This document shows, one piece after another, positions 33,751 through 44,795 of a stretch of 64,000 nt of DNA (position 1 is its first letter; each line of letters starts with the position of its first letter). The stretch covers positions 620,001 to 684,000 of the forward strand of contig BQMF02000209.1 in the NCBI GenBank assembly GCA_027922465.2, written 5' to 3'. The notes beneath the pieces were generated by a model. It did not search any database and was not told where the DNA came from. It worked only from the letters and a program-made list of their open reading frames with translations. The position numbers and the translations under genes are program-made. This stretch comes from Turritopsis dohrnii (Eukaryota; Cnidaria; Hydrozoa; Anthoathecata; Oceaniidae).

Positions 33751-34548
33751 ATGGCAAATAATAATGACAATAATGTCCAAGCGGCAGTTGCGGCGTTATG
33801 TAAGCACCTATGATAATTTCATTTTGTTTTATGAATACTGATTTCAATTCTATAAAATGCTTCATTAAATCTTTGTTTTTCTTTTCAGTTCGAAATTTGA
33901 ATAATAATAATAATATAGGTATGTCCATTTCCTTTCGCAAAATATTTCTATGGTTCTCTAAAAAATATACTTTTTTGGTTGTTGCTTATTAATTTTTTTT
34001 GTATTTTTAGATATGGAGCGGCTGCTTCGTAAGTAGCTGTTATAGTCGTTTCCTATTTTTTATAATTGGTTTTAATGTGTAGATATGTCATTTCTAATTC
34101 ATTTTATAATTTAGAAAATTTACAAATTGACGATGGCCGTGAGCCGGACCCGCAAATCAGTAAGAATTCAAATAACTTTCTTATCATTATCATTCTTCAA
34201 TTATTAACAAAAGATAATTTTTTATTATAGTTGCAGTATATACCAGGTTCTTGCGGGAACAGCTGGCCTGAGGAGGGCCAACCACCGATGCCACCCTCGG
34301 TTCGTGGGTGCGGCATGGAGGGGTTTTTCTCCCTCCAGACCAAACCCGCGGTAGGGGCCGGGGGCAGAACCGCAATAACCACAGGCCATACTAAATGTTA
34401 GTGTTTGTGTTTTTTATGTTTTGTTTTTTTGTTTCATGTTGTTTTATGTTTCATGTTTGTTGAATTATAAATGTTGAATTATTAGTATAAGTTTTATCTT
34501 CTTTTTCAGAAAAGTGCTCAATGTCTCTCAACAGAGCGTGGTACGCAA
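33751..34548 (+). CDS. TRAF-like locus, 5' microexons
   Basis: Consecutive short exons, all with good GT-AG sites and all leaving the frame in phase 1: 33751-33799 (49 nt, starts at ATG just after TTTTTCAG), 33889-33918 (30 nt), 34011-34028 (18 nt), 34115-34159 (45 nt) and 34510-34548 (39 nt, donor GTAGGT). Donors of the first four are GTAAGC, GTATGT, GTAAGT and GTAAGA. The product is an Asn-rich start (MANNNDNNVQ), a short amphipathic part (DMERLLQNLQIDD) and a basic end (SLNRAWYA). The phase fits the coiled-coil exon at 38300, so I propose these are the first exons of the TRAF-like gene. The GC-rich block at 34232, if used as an exon, stops after 12 codons. Confidence 0.6.
34232..34400. other. 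GC-rich structured block inside the microexon locus
   Basis: About 150 bp of high-GC sequence in an AT-rich region, starting at a splice acceptor (TTATTATAG). It can fold: an outer pair GGTTCTTGCGG with CCGCAATAACC (one mismatch) encloses GGCC...GGCC, CACCC...GGGTG and GGAGGG...CCCTCC hairpins. It matches no tRNA, rRNA or spliceosomal RNA that I recognise. It could be a cassette exon with an early stop, a SINE-like insertion or a structured RNA. Confidence 0.4.
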
Positions 34549-34672
34549 GTAGGTAAATAAACGAGATTTAGTTTATCCGTACTAATAGTTTCATGCCACC
34601 GTATAGTTTCACCGGTGGCATGAAACTATTAGTACGGATAAACTAAATCTCGTTTATTTACCTACTTGCGTA
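34542..34672. repeat. 60-bp perfect inverted repeat, 11-nt loop
   Basis: Arms 34542-34601 and 34613-34672 are exact reverse complements over 60 bp, separated by 11 nt. The left arm covers the last seven bases of the exon ending at 34548 and its splice donor. A transcript would form a long perfect hairpin. Confidence 0.92.
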
Positions 34673-35178
34673 AATGTTGAATTATAAATCTTCTTCGGTT
34701 CTTTTCTTGATTCCCCTCTTACCATGCCATTATATTTTTTGTGAACTCTTTTGGAGGAGGCATCCTGAACATGGGTGGCGAGCGACGTCATCAAAATCTT
34801 CGAACGATGATATCTCTGTAACGGTTGATCATAGCGGAACAATCCCATACATTTTTTTGATCGGTTTTTCGAGCTCTACAACTTGGGAACACTTTCGGTT
34901 GCCAATTACTTAATTTTATTGGCATTTTCTTGCTCAGAATTTCGAGCTCTACTTTCCGTTGTCAATTCGTTAATTCTGTTTTTCGTGAACCCAACGCAGG
35001 CTGAAGGTGGACATGGGCGGCGAGCGACGATACTATATGAAATTAACGCGAATTTTTAAAACCGACGTTAAATAGATGGCCCGTTAATTTCATGGAATAA
35101 TGTATAAAATTTTATACAAGAAAATAAATAAAACATCTTTATGATGTGTGTTACTGTTATTGTTATTTTTATCACTAT
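34673..35178. other. Intron segment before the Mutator-like element
   Basis: Contains two similar words ATGGG(T/C)GGCGAGCGACG (34770-34788 and 35013-35029) and two TTTCGAGCTCTAC words. No gene supported. Confidence 0.35.
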
Positions 35179-37419
35179 CAACCTCGAACCCAGGGTCTCT
35201 TGCCTTTTCGATATACGGATAGCGGCAAAGAAGACCCTGGCGAACGCTGGTCACGTGGCATGAAAATTACACAAAATCTGTGTAATTTTTATAAGAGGTG
35301 GCCCGAAGAAATTTTGTCTCGTGCATTCAGTTTTCTATATAGTCACATTACAACCAATATAGAGACCAAATATAGTTCGTCGAGTTCACTCGAGCTCATT
35401 TCTGCAAAAGTTAGTTGTTTACAAGACTTCAACAGCATTCTGGAAAGACGGTGTTTCTGATTTGATAAAGATTTTATTCGTTATCAAGGTTATCACATTC
35501 GAAAACCTTGAATGATAAAAGGGAGATTGCAAAATTCATGTGGTGTTGTGTGGATTTTATCTTTGTAACGAGCTGTGGTTTATTTTGGAGACACATCCAG
35601 AAACAGAAGCAGAAAATTAAAACTTGAGTGTATTGAGGTTCAATCTTCCACAAAAGAAAATATAAATAGCCAATAAAGGCACACAAAAAGTAAAAACAAA
35701 CTATGAAGATAATATATACATAAACAACAATACAACAGTGCAGTGGTGAGAGAAGATTCTCATTTAAATGTTTGGGATGAAGAACTTATTCAAATTATTA
35801 AATGATTCAACATCGTTATTTATATCAGGAATTGCTAAGTTCACTGGTCAGTAGATGTATGTCTATTTCGAAAAAGCTCTATAACTTCTTCATATAAGTG
35901 ACCTTAATTATTATCAAGTATACGTTTGTCACAAATGAAGACAGAAAAACACAACTTATAAAATTTTCACACTTCTTTAACCTATGAAGTCTTTCTCAAG
36001 TGCCAAGTGTCAATATATACTTATTAGTATACTTAAAATTGATGTTTGTTGTATATGTTAACTACCCTTATTATGTATGCTGAAAAAGAAGTATTTTTAT
36101 TATGAATTCTTGTAGCATCTTGTGTAGGATCCTGTCAGGATTTTAACCAGATTTTAACATATGTTGAGTGAAATTTGTTGTTAGTTTCAAGGTTACTATG
36201 TGATCGAAAACAGGATGGTATTCTGTATGAATACTGATATTTCAAATTTCAGGGAAATTGCTTTTTAGATTGTTATCTTCCCTTAAATCGTCTCAGTCGT
36301 TCTTGTCAGCCCATTCTTCTCTCTCTGACAATTTGCAGGATTTTTATAACCAAGCTATGTGACGTATATATAATAGTTTTAAATCATTACATGGGATCTT
36401 GAATCCATCATGGCAGATGGTTTAGTTTTGAGTAAACCCTGTATTGTTGTTAAGTGTAAAGTTTACCTTTATCCTTTTATGTATTTTGCTAAACGATATA
36501 TATACAGCTTAAGATTTAGAATTCTTAAGTCAATGTATACCTTTTTATGAAAATCCTACAAATTGTGATATACCGTAAAGTAAAAATTAGATTACATTTT
36601 CATTCTATGTATGTGCACATGCTTGGTTTAGTTTTTGATTCTATTTCTGGATTGCAACGCTTTGTTTAGACCCACATATTGAACAATTTTGCTTCAGCAT
36701 CGTTGTGATTTATATTCATCAACTGAAGCCACTAAATTCTAATAAGGAATCTGAGTGAATGGAAATTAGCTATATAAATTTAATAAGTGTATGATATTTA
36801 AATAATGGAAATATAGGTGATTAACAAATAATGTTTCAACTATGTATTTGTATGTATTTGTGATTTCTGTAGTTTTATTGTTGATAATATTCAAAAATTG
36901 TGTCATAAAAAAATTTCATGTTTTCCTCCCAGAAATGATTGAAGATGGTCATCCTCATATTTCTAAATTATGCTCTTAAACTTTAGCATAGGTATGTGAG
37001 CCTACAATTAAAGTTCTTAGAAACTATGTTCTTCTAAAAACGACTGCCATAATTCATCACTATTCTGTTGTTTTATCAGTCAAAAGAGCATGAAAATTTA
37101 TCTTGTTCACTTGTTGATTATTTTAAGAACTTTTTGTTGTTAGCCTTTCTCATTGTAAATACATAATGTTACCATACCAGTGCTTTTTGAATTGAAATGA
37201 TAGCTAAAATAATGTTATATTTTGAATAATTAAATTTTTAGACTCCAATTCTTATCTTCCTCAGCAGTAACTCGGATGATTTCTTCTTTTTGCTCAAAAA
37301 TCCTGCGGTCGTTGTAATATTTTCAGCCAATAGAATTCGTTAATTCGGTAGCGTTCGCCAGGGTCTTCTTTGCCGCTATCCGTATATCGAAAAGGCAAGA
37401 GACCCTGGGTTCGAGGTTG
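35179..37419. mobile_element. Mutator-like element, 70-bp TIRs, 9-bp target duplication
   Basis: Perfect 70-bp TIRs (35179-35248 and 37350-37419) start CAACCTCGAACCCAGGGTCT. Immediately outside both ends is the same 9-bp word TATCACTAT (35170-35178, 37420-37428), the target-site size of Mutator elements. The 2241-bp interior has no MULE transposase, so the element is non-autonomous. Each TIR itself folds, CCAGGGTCTCTTGCC pairing imperfectly with GGCAAAGAAGACCCTGG. It sits in the long intron of the TRAF-like locus. Confidence 0.9.
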
Positions 37420-38299
37420 TATCACTATGAGAATATTTTTACGGAATAAAACTTCATTTAAAAATCAATGCTATCAACGTTTATTATGTATAAAATAAAA
37501 AATAAAATAAAATAAAGTAAAATAAAATTCAACGTATATATAGTTTGATGCATTTAGAATAAAGCTTGGAATACATTACCCATTTAAATGAATGAGTTTA
37601 AATATATTAGTTCAAATGGATACGAAGAAAACTGATGAAAAAAACTGATGTCCAACAAACTTAACCAACTACACGTTTTTTATGACGATTTTGCCACCTG
37701 GGACTTTATTTGTTTTTAATTTGCTATGTATCACCTTTTCTTTTATTAAAAACAACAGGAATGAAAGGCTGAAATAAAGTCATAAATTTCTTAACGATCA
37801 ACTAAAATGTTCAACAATAAGATCAATAAGACCGTCCTGTGAAACACGTCTCCCTCTATAAAACTCCGCACTTACAGCCGAACATTTGAAATAAACACCG
37901 CCCTCTAATGAACGCCACCTTCTAATAAACGCCGCATCTTGAAAAGTGACGTTTATTAGAAAAGAGGCTAAACAAGAATTAGTTTAATAGTTTTATTTGT
38001 TTTCTATCAACAAATTCTTCCACGTTTGCATGAATATTTGATGTGTAGTCTCATGAAAGAGAATGGCGACAATGATATTGCTCTTCTTCGACATTTTTGT
38101 GAAAATATCTTTTGTGTAAAACATTCACAGTCTTTTGTAACCTTTAGGATAAGGAAGCATTGTCGCTTAAGTTTGTTTCTATCCAGTTTTTCATTTTGAA
38201 ATAAACGACATCCTGTAATGAATGCCGCCCTCTGTTAAACGCCGCATCCAAAAGCTGGAATTCGTAATTAACGCCGCGGCGTATATCATTTTTTTTTAG
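37420..38299. other. Intron segment with AACGCCGC-type repeats
   Basis: From about 37850 to 38280 the words AATAAACGCCGC, AATGAACGCC and TTAACGCCGC recur in both orientations, suggesting a decayed TIR element. No coding potential seen. Confidence 0.35.
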
Positions 38300-39331
38300 G
38301 AACTGTTAGCAACCTCAATGAAAAAGTTACATTGTTGACGAATACCATTCAAGAAACTCAGAATCAACTTCAAAATTTGAGTGAATTTTCTAATGGACGT
38401 AACGAATTTTTGGGAGGAAATAAAGCAAATTACCATGAAGATATAGTAAAGTTGAGAAAAGGGAAATAGCTCTTGCTGCTTTGAAAAAATATCTTTCGGA
38501 GGTGGTTCTAAAATGTATTTGGAGAATTGATAATTGGAAATCCCGAATGCAGCAGGCTGTAGCTGGACCTGTCACAGCTCTATACGGTGCACCTTGTTTC
38601 ACTGCGGAAAATGGTTATAGATTCTGCAGCAGGTCATATTTGAATGGTGATAGATTGGGAAAGTTTCGATTGTTCAATCAAGATGATGCATCAAGATTGA
38701 TTGAAGAAAGTGTAAAGGCATTTTCCTTTATTTCTCTGTGCATTGTTAGTCATTTCAGTTTGTGTACACATTCCCTGTGGGTTTTGCATTTTGATCTTTA
38801 ATTTATGTGTCATTATGTTCTGTAGTATATGTCATATCTAGGCCAGCATTTTATTTTCACTAATTTATCAAATTTGGTCAGTATTTTCTAAGTCTGTATT
38901 ATACATAAGTTTCTGATTTCTCACTATAAAGTACATCCACTTCCAATTTCTATTCAATTCAAAAGAGTAAAAGAGTACATGCACATAATACTTCTACCAT
39001 CTTTTATCTCACACAAGTTTTACAGTCTGGTTTCTAGCATCCAAGTCTGGCAAGCTGGTAGGCTTTCTTCATTCCCTTCCATTCACTTTTCTTTGTTTAC
39101 TTAGGCACTATTTATATACTTACATTCTATATTTATATATACACATCCCAGGACAAGCTTGTTTCGCCGTATTACGGCTCATCAGCAAGTTTCCAGAAAC
39201 CTGTACGTGACATTAATGTCGCTGCAAGATGTCCAATGTTCATCAGTGAAGATGATATGTTTTCGAATGGATTCGAGAAAGATAATGCTGTAGAGTGTCT
39301 AGCGGACCCTGAAAACCCTGAAAGGCCCTGA
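38300..39331 (+). pseudogene. TRAF-like coiled coil and damaged MATH (TRAF-C) domain
   Basis: After TTTTTTTTAG at 38290-38299 a phase-1 exon encodes a coiled coil (NLNEKVTLLTNTIQETQNQL). About 50 codons on, the frame changes near 38446-38460 and continues as a MATH domain: CIWRIDNWKSRMQQAV, LYGAPCFTAENGYRFCSRSY, LNGD. This is the TRAF-C signature (WRIDNF, YGYKxCxRxYLNGD). The next segment jumps to FRLFNQDD, so about 28 residues (the GTHLSLFFVxMKG...WPF part in TRAFs) are missing. A second exon (about 39152 or 39186 to 39331) gives SFQKPVRDINVAARCPMF, another TRAF-C hallmark, then ends without the last strand. TRAFs are trimeric adaptors downstream of TNF-receptor and innate sensors. RING and zinc fingers are absent. 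Frameshift, deletion and truncated end argue for a pseudogene; a sequencing error explains only the first. Confidence 0.7.
39142..39186 (-). ncRNA. Hammerhead-ribozyme-like core
   Basis: On the minus strand the order is CTGATGAG (39178-39185), a 4-5-bp stem II GCCGT-AAT-ACGGC, then GAAAC (39161-39165), a very short stem III AAGCTT, and GTC with cleavage expected before CTGGGATG. This matches the hammerhead core CUGANGA-stem II-GAAA-stem III-UH. Stem I pairing is poor, because the sequence 5' of the core is TRAF exon, so it is probably a truncated, inactive copy. Hammerheads of this compact type are known from metazoan retroelements and some introns. Confidence 0.5.
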
Positions 39332-39591
39332 ATTCATTTGATTGGCCCTAAAAACCGTTAAAATCACAACAATTTGCCAATAAAACGTTGAAACCTTGAA
39401 AAAGTTTTTATGACTTTTTAATTTCGCTAGTATAGCGAAGTATTGGTATCGTCGTTCTATCTCCGTGACATTTTGGACGATTTCACTAAAGTAAATAATT
39501 GCATATAAAAGCTATGTCCGCACACACCTTAGCAATAAAATCTTTTGCAGGCTGACTTTCAGGCTGACTAAACAGGCTACTAATTTGGACC

Positions 39592-39962
39592 AAATTATGA
39601 AAGTTCTTCAATTTTCGTAAAAATTTACACAAAGCACAATTGAAAGGTGCTGATTTCGAGTTTGACAGTCAATTTTGTCAAATTTGGCCAAAATTGGGCA
39701 ATTCGGGCCAAATTTGGACTAAATTATGAAAGTTCTCCAATTTTCTTAAAAATTTGCACAAAGCACAATTGAAAGGTGCTGATTTCGAATTTGACAGTCA
39801 TTTTGTCAAATTTAGCCAAGATTGAGCAATTCGGGCCAAATTTAGACTAAATTGTGAAATTTCTCCAATTTTCATAAAAATTTGCACAAAGCACAACTGA
39901 AAGGTGCTGATTTCGAATTTGACAGTCATTTTGTCAAATTTAGCCAAAATTGGGCAATTTGG
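39592..39962. repeat. 128-bp tandem repeat, three copies
   Basis: Three head-to-tail copies of a unit of about 128 bp, with landmarks AAATTATGAAAGTTCT, GCACAAAGCACAATTGAAAG and GATTTCGAATTTGACAGTCA. The last copy is shortened. Non-coding. Confidence 0.9.
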
Positions 39963-40889
39963 CAATGCTATATTGAGAATGATTTTTTAAGTTGTTGAGA
40001 GTAGATTTGTGTAATTGTGACACCGTCCTGAAGACTTTAAGACGAATAAGTTTTGATCTATTTGTTTTGTACAATTGCGAGTTGAAATTCTGCTACCGTT
40101 ATCAACTATTGTATCTCACAGTTCTATGAACAGTATATATTTGTTAGAATTGTGAGAATGCAATATAGCGAAATTTTCGACTTTCAAGTCGTCTTGTTCT
40201 GTTTGCAATGTTTCAGTTGACAATGTTTGAAGTTTTATCAACATGACCTTAAATCACTTAGGTATTTGTATTTTTACTTTACTTTGAAAACAACCTGTAA
40301 AAGCTTCGTTCTATGATATATAGTAAGTGTAAACATAACCATGGACTGTAGCTAGGTTTTTAAAACCTCCACTAGCCTTTTGTAAACTTTCCAGCCACTT
40401 ATATGATAATATAAAGCTTTTTTGTAGGTTGCAGAGTCTCTTCCCAAAAGATGACGCCAACTCAGGGGAAGGGGAGAAGCAAAGTTGACGCAGGTTGACA
40501 GAGGGGGAGGGGGGTCAACATCATTTGTGAATAATTCCTAAACGATTCACACGAAATATGGCTGACATTTGTTTACGCTGCATGTTTTTATATTACTTAT
40601 TTTCAAAGTGTCCGATCTCCAATGACCAACCATTGAAAAAATCACCAACGTAATAACAGAGACCAAGAACATCTGAATGACTAGCCAACTGTTTGAACCA
40701 GCCATCCATTTGGTGGACAGGACAGACGTCACAATGTTTAGTTATTTTATTTAAGTGTTAGAACATTTCAGTATGTTTCTCTAAATTAACAGGTCAAGCA
40801 CTGGTCCTTTTTAACCACCGAACAAACTGAAAGAGCGGAACCCATAGAATGACAGACAAGACAACGAAAGAACTTCTGTAATACGTTGA
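39963..40889. other. Intergenic stretch before the LINE
   Basis: No gene or repeat recognised. The 5' part of the degenerate LINE may begin within this stretch. Confidence 0.3.
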
Positions 40890-43380
40890 ATCGACACTTG
40901 ATCAGCGTCAATTCCAGGCGGTAGTAATTCACGTTGGTATAAAAGACGTAATCAACGCAGGTACTGCTGATAATGTCTCTGAGGAAATACCAAAGAAGAT
41001 AAGGAAGATAGCCGAAAGATGTTCGTATCACGAAATAGTTGATATCTTCGTTTCTGGATTGGTTTACTCGAGAAAGATACGCCACCAGTCCTTATCAGAA
41101 GTTAATGCGTCTATTCGTAAAATGTGCCACGAATGTTCATATAATTTTATAAACAACAAAAACATTACAAGAAAAAACTTATACAAATATGGACTACACC
41201 AACGCGAAACAGGCAAATGCATTTTAGCCAACAATTATATTTATTCACTGAATAATTTCCATGTCACTAGAATATAAACTATGTTCAGTCAGAGAGATAA
41301 TGAAAATCAATAAGTGACTTAAATATCCTGTCATATTGAAAAATTAAAAATATTAACAGATTGATCATAGGAAGTTTGAATATAAATTCTTTATCGAGAA
41401 AATTTGATCAGCTTAAAACCTCGATTTTAGGAAAACTAGATATATTAATCCTCATGGAGACAAAGTCAGATTCTTCTTTTACGACATCTCAATTTCTTAT
41501 TGATAGTTTCTCTCACCCATTCAGAAAAGATAGAATAAAGTTTGGAGGAGGTGTAATGATACAGAAGATATTCCTTGCAAAGAATTAAAAAAATATAAAA
41601 TGCTTTCTGATATTAAAGGAAGTTAACTTAAGTAAGACCACCCACCTAGCCAATGTGACGACTACTTTTTCAAAAATGTTGGATTTTCCTTAGATATTTT
41701 TAGTCAAAGCTACGATAGGTTTATTTTGAGCGGAGCTATTAACGCCCAGGAGTCTGAGCAGTGCTTAATGAATTTTCTGCAGGATTACCATTGCCAAAAT
41801 CTAATTAAAACTAGTACATGGTATAATAATACTCATAATCCAAGCTGTATTGATCTGATAATCACCAACTGCTCAAGCGCTTTCCAAAATTCATTGGTTG
41901 TAACTACGGGACTTTCAGTACTAAAATGTAGTTTAAAAACCAACATAAATTTTTTACCGTAACTATAAACACCTCAATGAGCAATCTTTTAAGACTGAGC
42001 TACGTTCCAATTTATTAGGTATACAACCGTATTACGTTCATTTTGAAACAACTTTTTTAAACGTCTTAAACAACCATGCTCCTATTAAGAAAAAAATAAT
42101 TCCAGCAAATCATGCACCCTTCATAATAAAAACACTGAGAAAAGCAATGATGAAAAGATCCGAACTTGAAAGTAAATACTTTAAATCAAAAACTGAAGAA
42201 AGCAAAAAACTATACAAAAAGCAAAAAAATATTGTAATAATCTGTACAAAAAAGAAAAAAGAAAATATTACAACAACATGAATTTTGACAATATAACCCA
42301 AAACAAACGCTTCTGCAAAATGATAAAACCTTTCCTATCACATAAAGGAACTTCGTAAAAAAATATCACCCTTCTAGACAGGAATGAAATAATCACTGAT
42401 GACCACTTCTAACAACTTTTTCGAAAGCGCTACAAAATCACAGAAAACCCTCTACTGTAAACATCCATTGGTGATATAAATGATCCTCTTCATCAAGCAA
42501 TTAAAAGGTTTGAAAGCCACCCCAGCATAATGGACATAAAAAAGAATGTAAAATCAAAATTGTGTTTCAACTTTATCAACGTTACCGCTGTTGATATTGC
42601 TCACGAAATATCACGATAAGACTCCAAAAATGTGGGCACTCAAAGAAACATACCATCGAAATATTAAAAATGGAAACGGAAATGTCCAGTGAAGTATTAA
42701 AGGATATTTGGAATGGTCAAGTAATATGCAATCATAACTTCCCTAATGAACTGCAGCTTGTGGTCATTAAAAAAAGACGATGCAACATGTGCTAAAAACT
42801 ATAAACCAATAAGTGTTCTTCCTACAGTGTCAAAAGCTTTTGAGAGAATCATGGAGTCGCAACTTATGCCTTTTATCGATACCTTTTTATCACCACACTT
42901 TTGTGGATACAAACAAGGTTATAACGTACGAACAGCATTAGTAAATATGATATTAATAAATGTGTAGAAAAGTTCAGGAAAACCTCAGACAGAGAGAATA
43001 TATCAGGAGCGGTTACAACAGATTTATTTAAAGCTTTTGACACCATACATTATGATCTCTTGATAGCAAAGTTACATGCTTATAGTGTTAATTTGGGTGC
43101 CCTAAATATAATCTTCAGTTACCTTGAAAACCGTTGGCAAAGAATTAAAGTAAACACAGCTTTTAGTACTCGATCAGAGCTTTTATAAAATGTCCCACAT
43201 GATTCGGTTTTGAGACCAATCCTGTTTAATATATACCTGAACGATTTATTTTTTATTATGAATAGTTGTGATGTGTGCAATTTAGCAGATGCTACGACTC
43301 CCTATACTAGTGATACCAACTTTAAACTCGTGCCTCAAACTTTGGACTTATATCTCAAACTCAAACGTTATTGTGCTCTG
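40890..43380 (+). pseudogene. Degenerate CR1/L2-like LINE
   Basis: Pieces of a non-LTR retrotransposon in the normal order but in shifting frames. First an SGNH-esterase-type ORF segment (VVIHVGIKDVINAG, DIFVSGLVYS, YGLHQRETGKCILANNYI; 40910-41275). Then an endonuclease start (IIGSLNINSLSRKFDQLK, ILMETKSDSSF; 41361-41588), and the reverse transcriptase: NYKPISVLPTVSKAFERIM (about 42800), TDLFKAFDTIHYDLL (motif A), SVLRPILFNIYLNDL (motif B/C), where the catalytic YxDD position reads NLADAT. Stops and frameshifts throughout show a long-dead copy. An esterase-bearing ORF with this RT is typical of CR1/L2-group elements of invertebrates. Confidence 0.85.
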
Positions 43381-43572
43381 TAGTAGAAAATAATGACCCC
43401 TTAGATTATTTTTGCCCCCCCCCCCCCCCCCCCCACCCCCCCGCCCCTCGCGGTTTACGCTTATGACTTGTTACATTTTCTTTGTTATTGTTGGCTTAGG
43501 GTTAGAGTTAGGTCATAAGCGTATACCACGGGAGGTCAAAATAATCTAATGGGTCATTATACTCTACTACGG
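43379..43572. mobile_element. Foldback element with poly-C core
   Basis: Inverted arms of about 75 bp, imperfect: left GTAGTAGAAAATAATGACCC, right (reversed) GTAGTAGAGTATAATGACCC, both continuing TTAGATTATTTT and ending near TACGCTTATGAC. A run of C (about 43416-43445) lies in the left arm. Looks like a small palindromic MITE. Confidence 0.6.
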
Positions 43573-44204
43573 TTCTCCTTATTGACTGGTTTGGCTATAA
43601 GGTACTGAAAAAACTGTTCGATGTTCGAAGACCAAATCAAAAGCACCCGGAAAAAGCGGAAAAATTGGCCAGGCAGTGGATGAAATAAATATATGTGTAT
43701 ATATATTTTATAAAGTAAAATAACTTAATTTTCTTTTAAAGAGAAAATAATTATGTAAAATGTCTTGTGACCGTTGACTAGAGGTTAAATTGTCCATCGC
43801 ACCGGAAGTGTCAGTTGAATAAGGGCTTTCCTATGATAGTTTGACCAGGAAAACGGCGAGGACTTTCTTTTCTGGCCGTTGAAAAGAAGTAGACACTATC
43901 AGAGGTTCCACTGTAGGGAGACTACACAGTTACAAGTATATAATTCCAACTTATCACAAAAAGTTTTTCATTGTATGCATATTATCCAGGTTGTAATGCT
44001 ATTTGACACGTCTCCTGGATGGGGAAGGAGTTTGTGCCCATAGGGTGGGATATTTCGCTGGTTTAACATCCCATCAATAAGGGTCTCGTTTCCATAATGA
44101 TACATAAAAGCGTCAGTATTTTAAGGACTAATACCAATTACCAAATCTCTTAACAGGAACTTTTATTTTATTACAACTTCACTGTAAAGCTACAAAATTA
44201 ACTA
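43573..44204. other. Intergenic stretch
   Basis: No gene or clear repeat seen. Confidence 0.3.
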
Positions 44205-44795
44205 CCGTAAATGACGGAATTAGCGCCCTTTGCCGAATAAGCACCCTGGGTTAAGAGTATTTTTGACCAATAAGCACCCATGCCTTAATAACCCACCCAC
44301 CCCTAGAACAAAAGAGGGCGCTTATTTCGCCATCGGTTGGGGTTATTATAGCTGTTACTTAAATGTATTTGAGGATTAAAAAACAAATATATTCATTTTA
44401 GAAATGATCTTTTAACAATTTTAGTCTCTTTTGTCAAAAGGTGTATATTCTTGATAGAATTGTCTCCATCCGCAACCCGCTTTTATGGCCCCATAACCAT
44501 AGCTGAAACAAAGTTTTCATATTTATTTTTCATGAAATAGTTTATGAGGTGAGAGAGTTCGATTGGTATATGACCAACGAGAGTTTCTTTGTTGTCGCGT
44601 AGATATCAACATTTAGTTTAGTTATTATGACATTATTTCGGACATTATTTTAAGAAAGGAAATATTGAAGAAATACATTGATATGAAGATTTAATAAATG
44701 CTTCTGCTTGAATAACCGCCCCTTCCGAATAAGCGCCCCCTCTAAAGGTTAAAATTTTGAATGAGCGCCCCGGGCGTTAATTTTGTCATTTACGG
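44205..44795. mobile_element. TIR element ending CCGTAAATGAC, 591 bp
   Basis: Ends are inverted: left CCGTAAATGACGGAATTAGC, right (reversed) CCGTAAATGACAAAATTAAC, both followed by GCCC. TA lies outside both ends (44203-44204, 44796-44797). The interior repeats AATAAGCGCCC/AATGAGCGCCC words. No transposase, so non-autonomous. Confidence 0.7.

Noticed and set aside
26455..35103. Possible 8.6-kb element with TTATTCCAKGAAATTARCG ends enclosing the Helitron
   Set aside because: Only about 20-25 bp align at the ends, identity drops quickly, and no target duplication is visible. Similar AAATTAACG words occur several times nearby.
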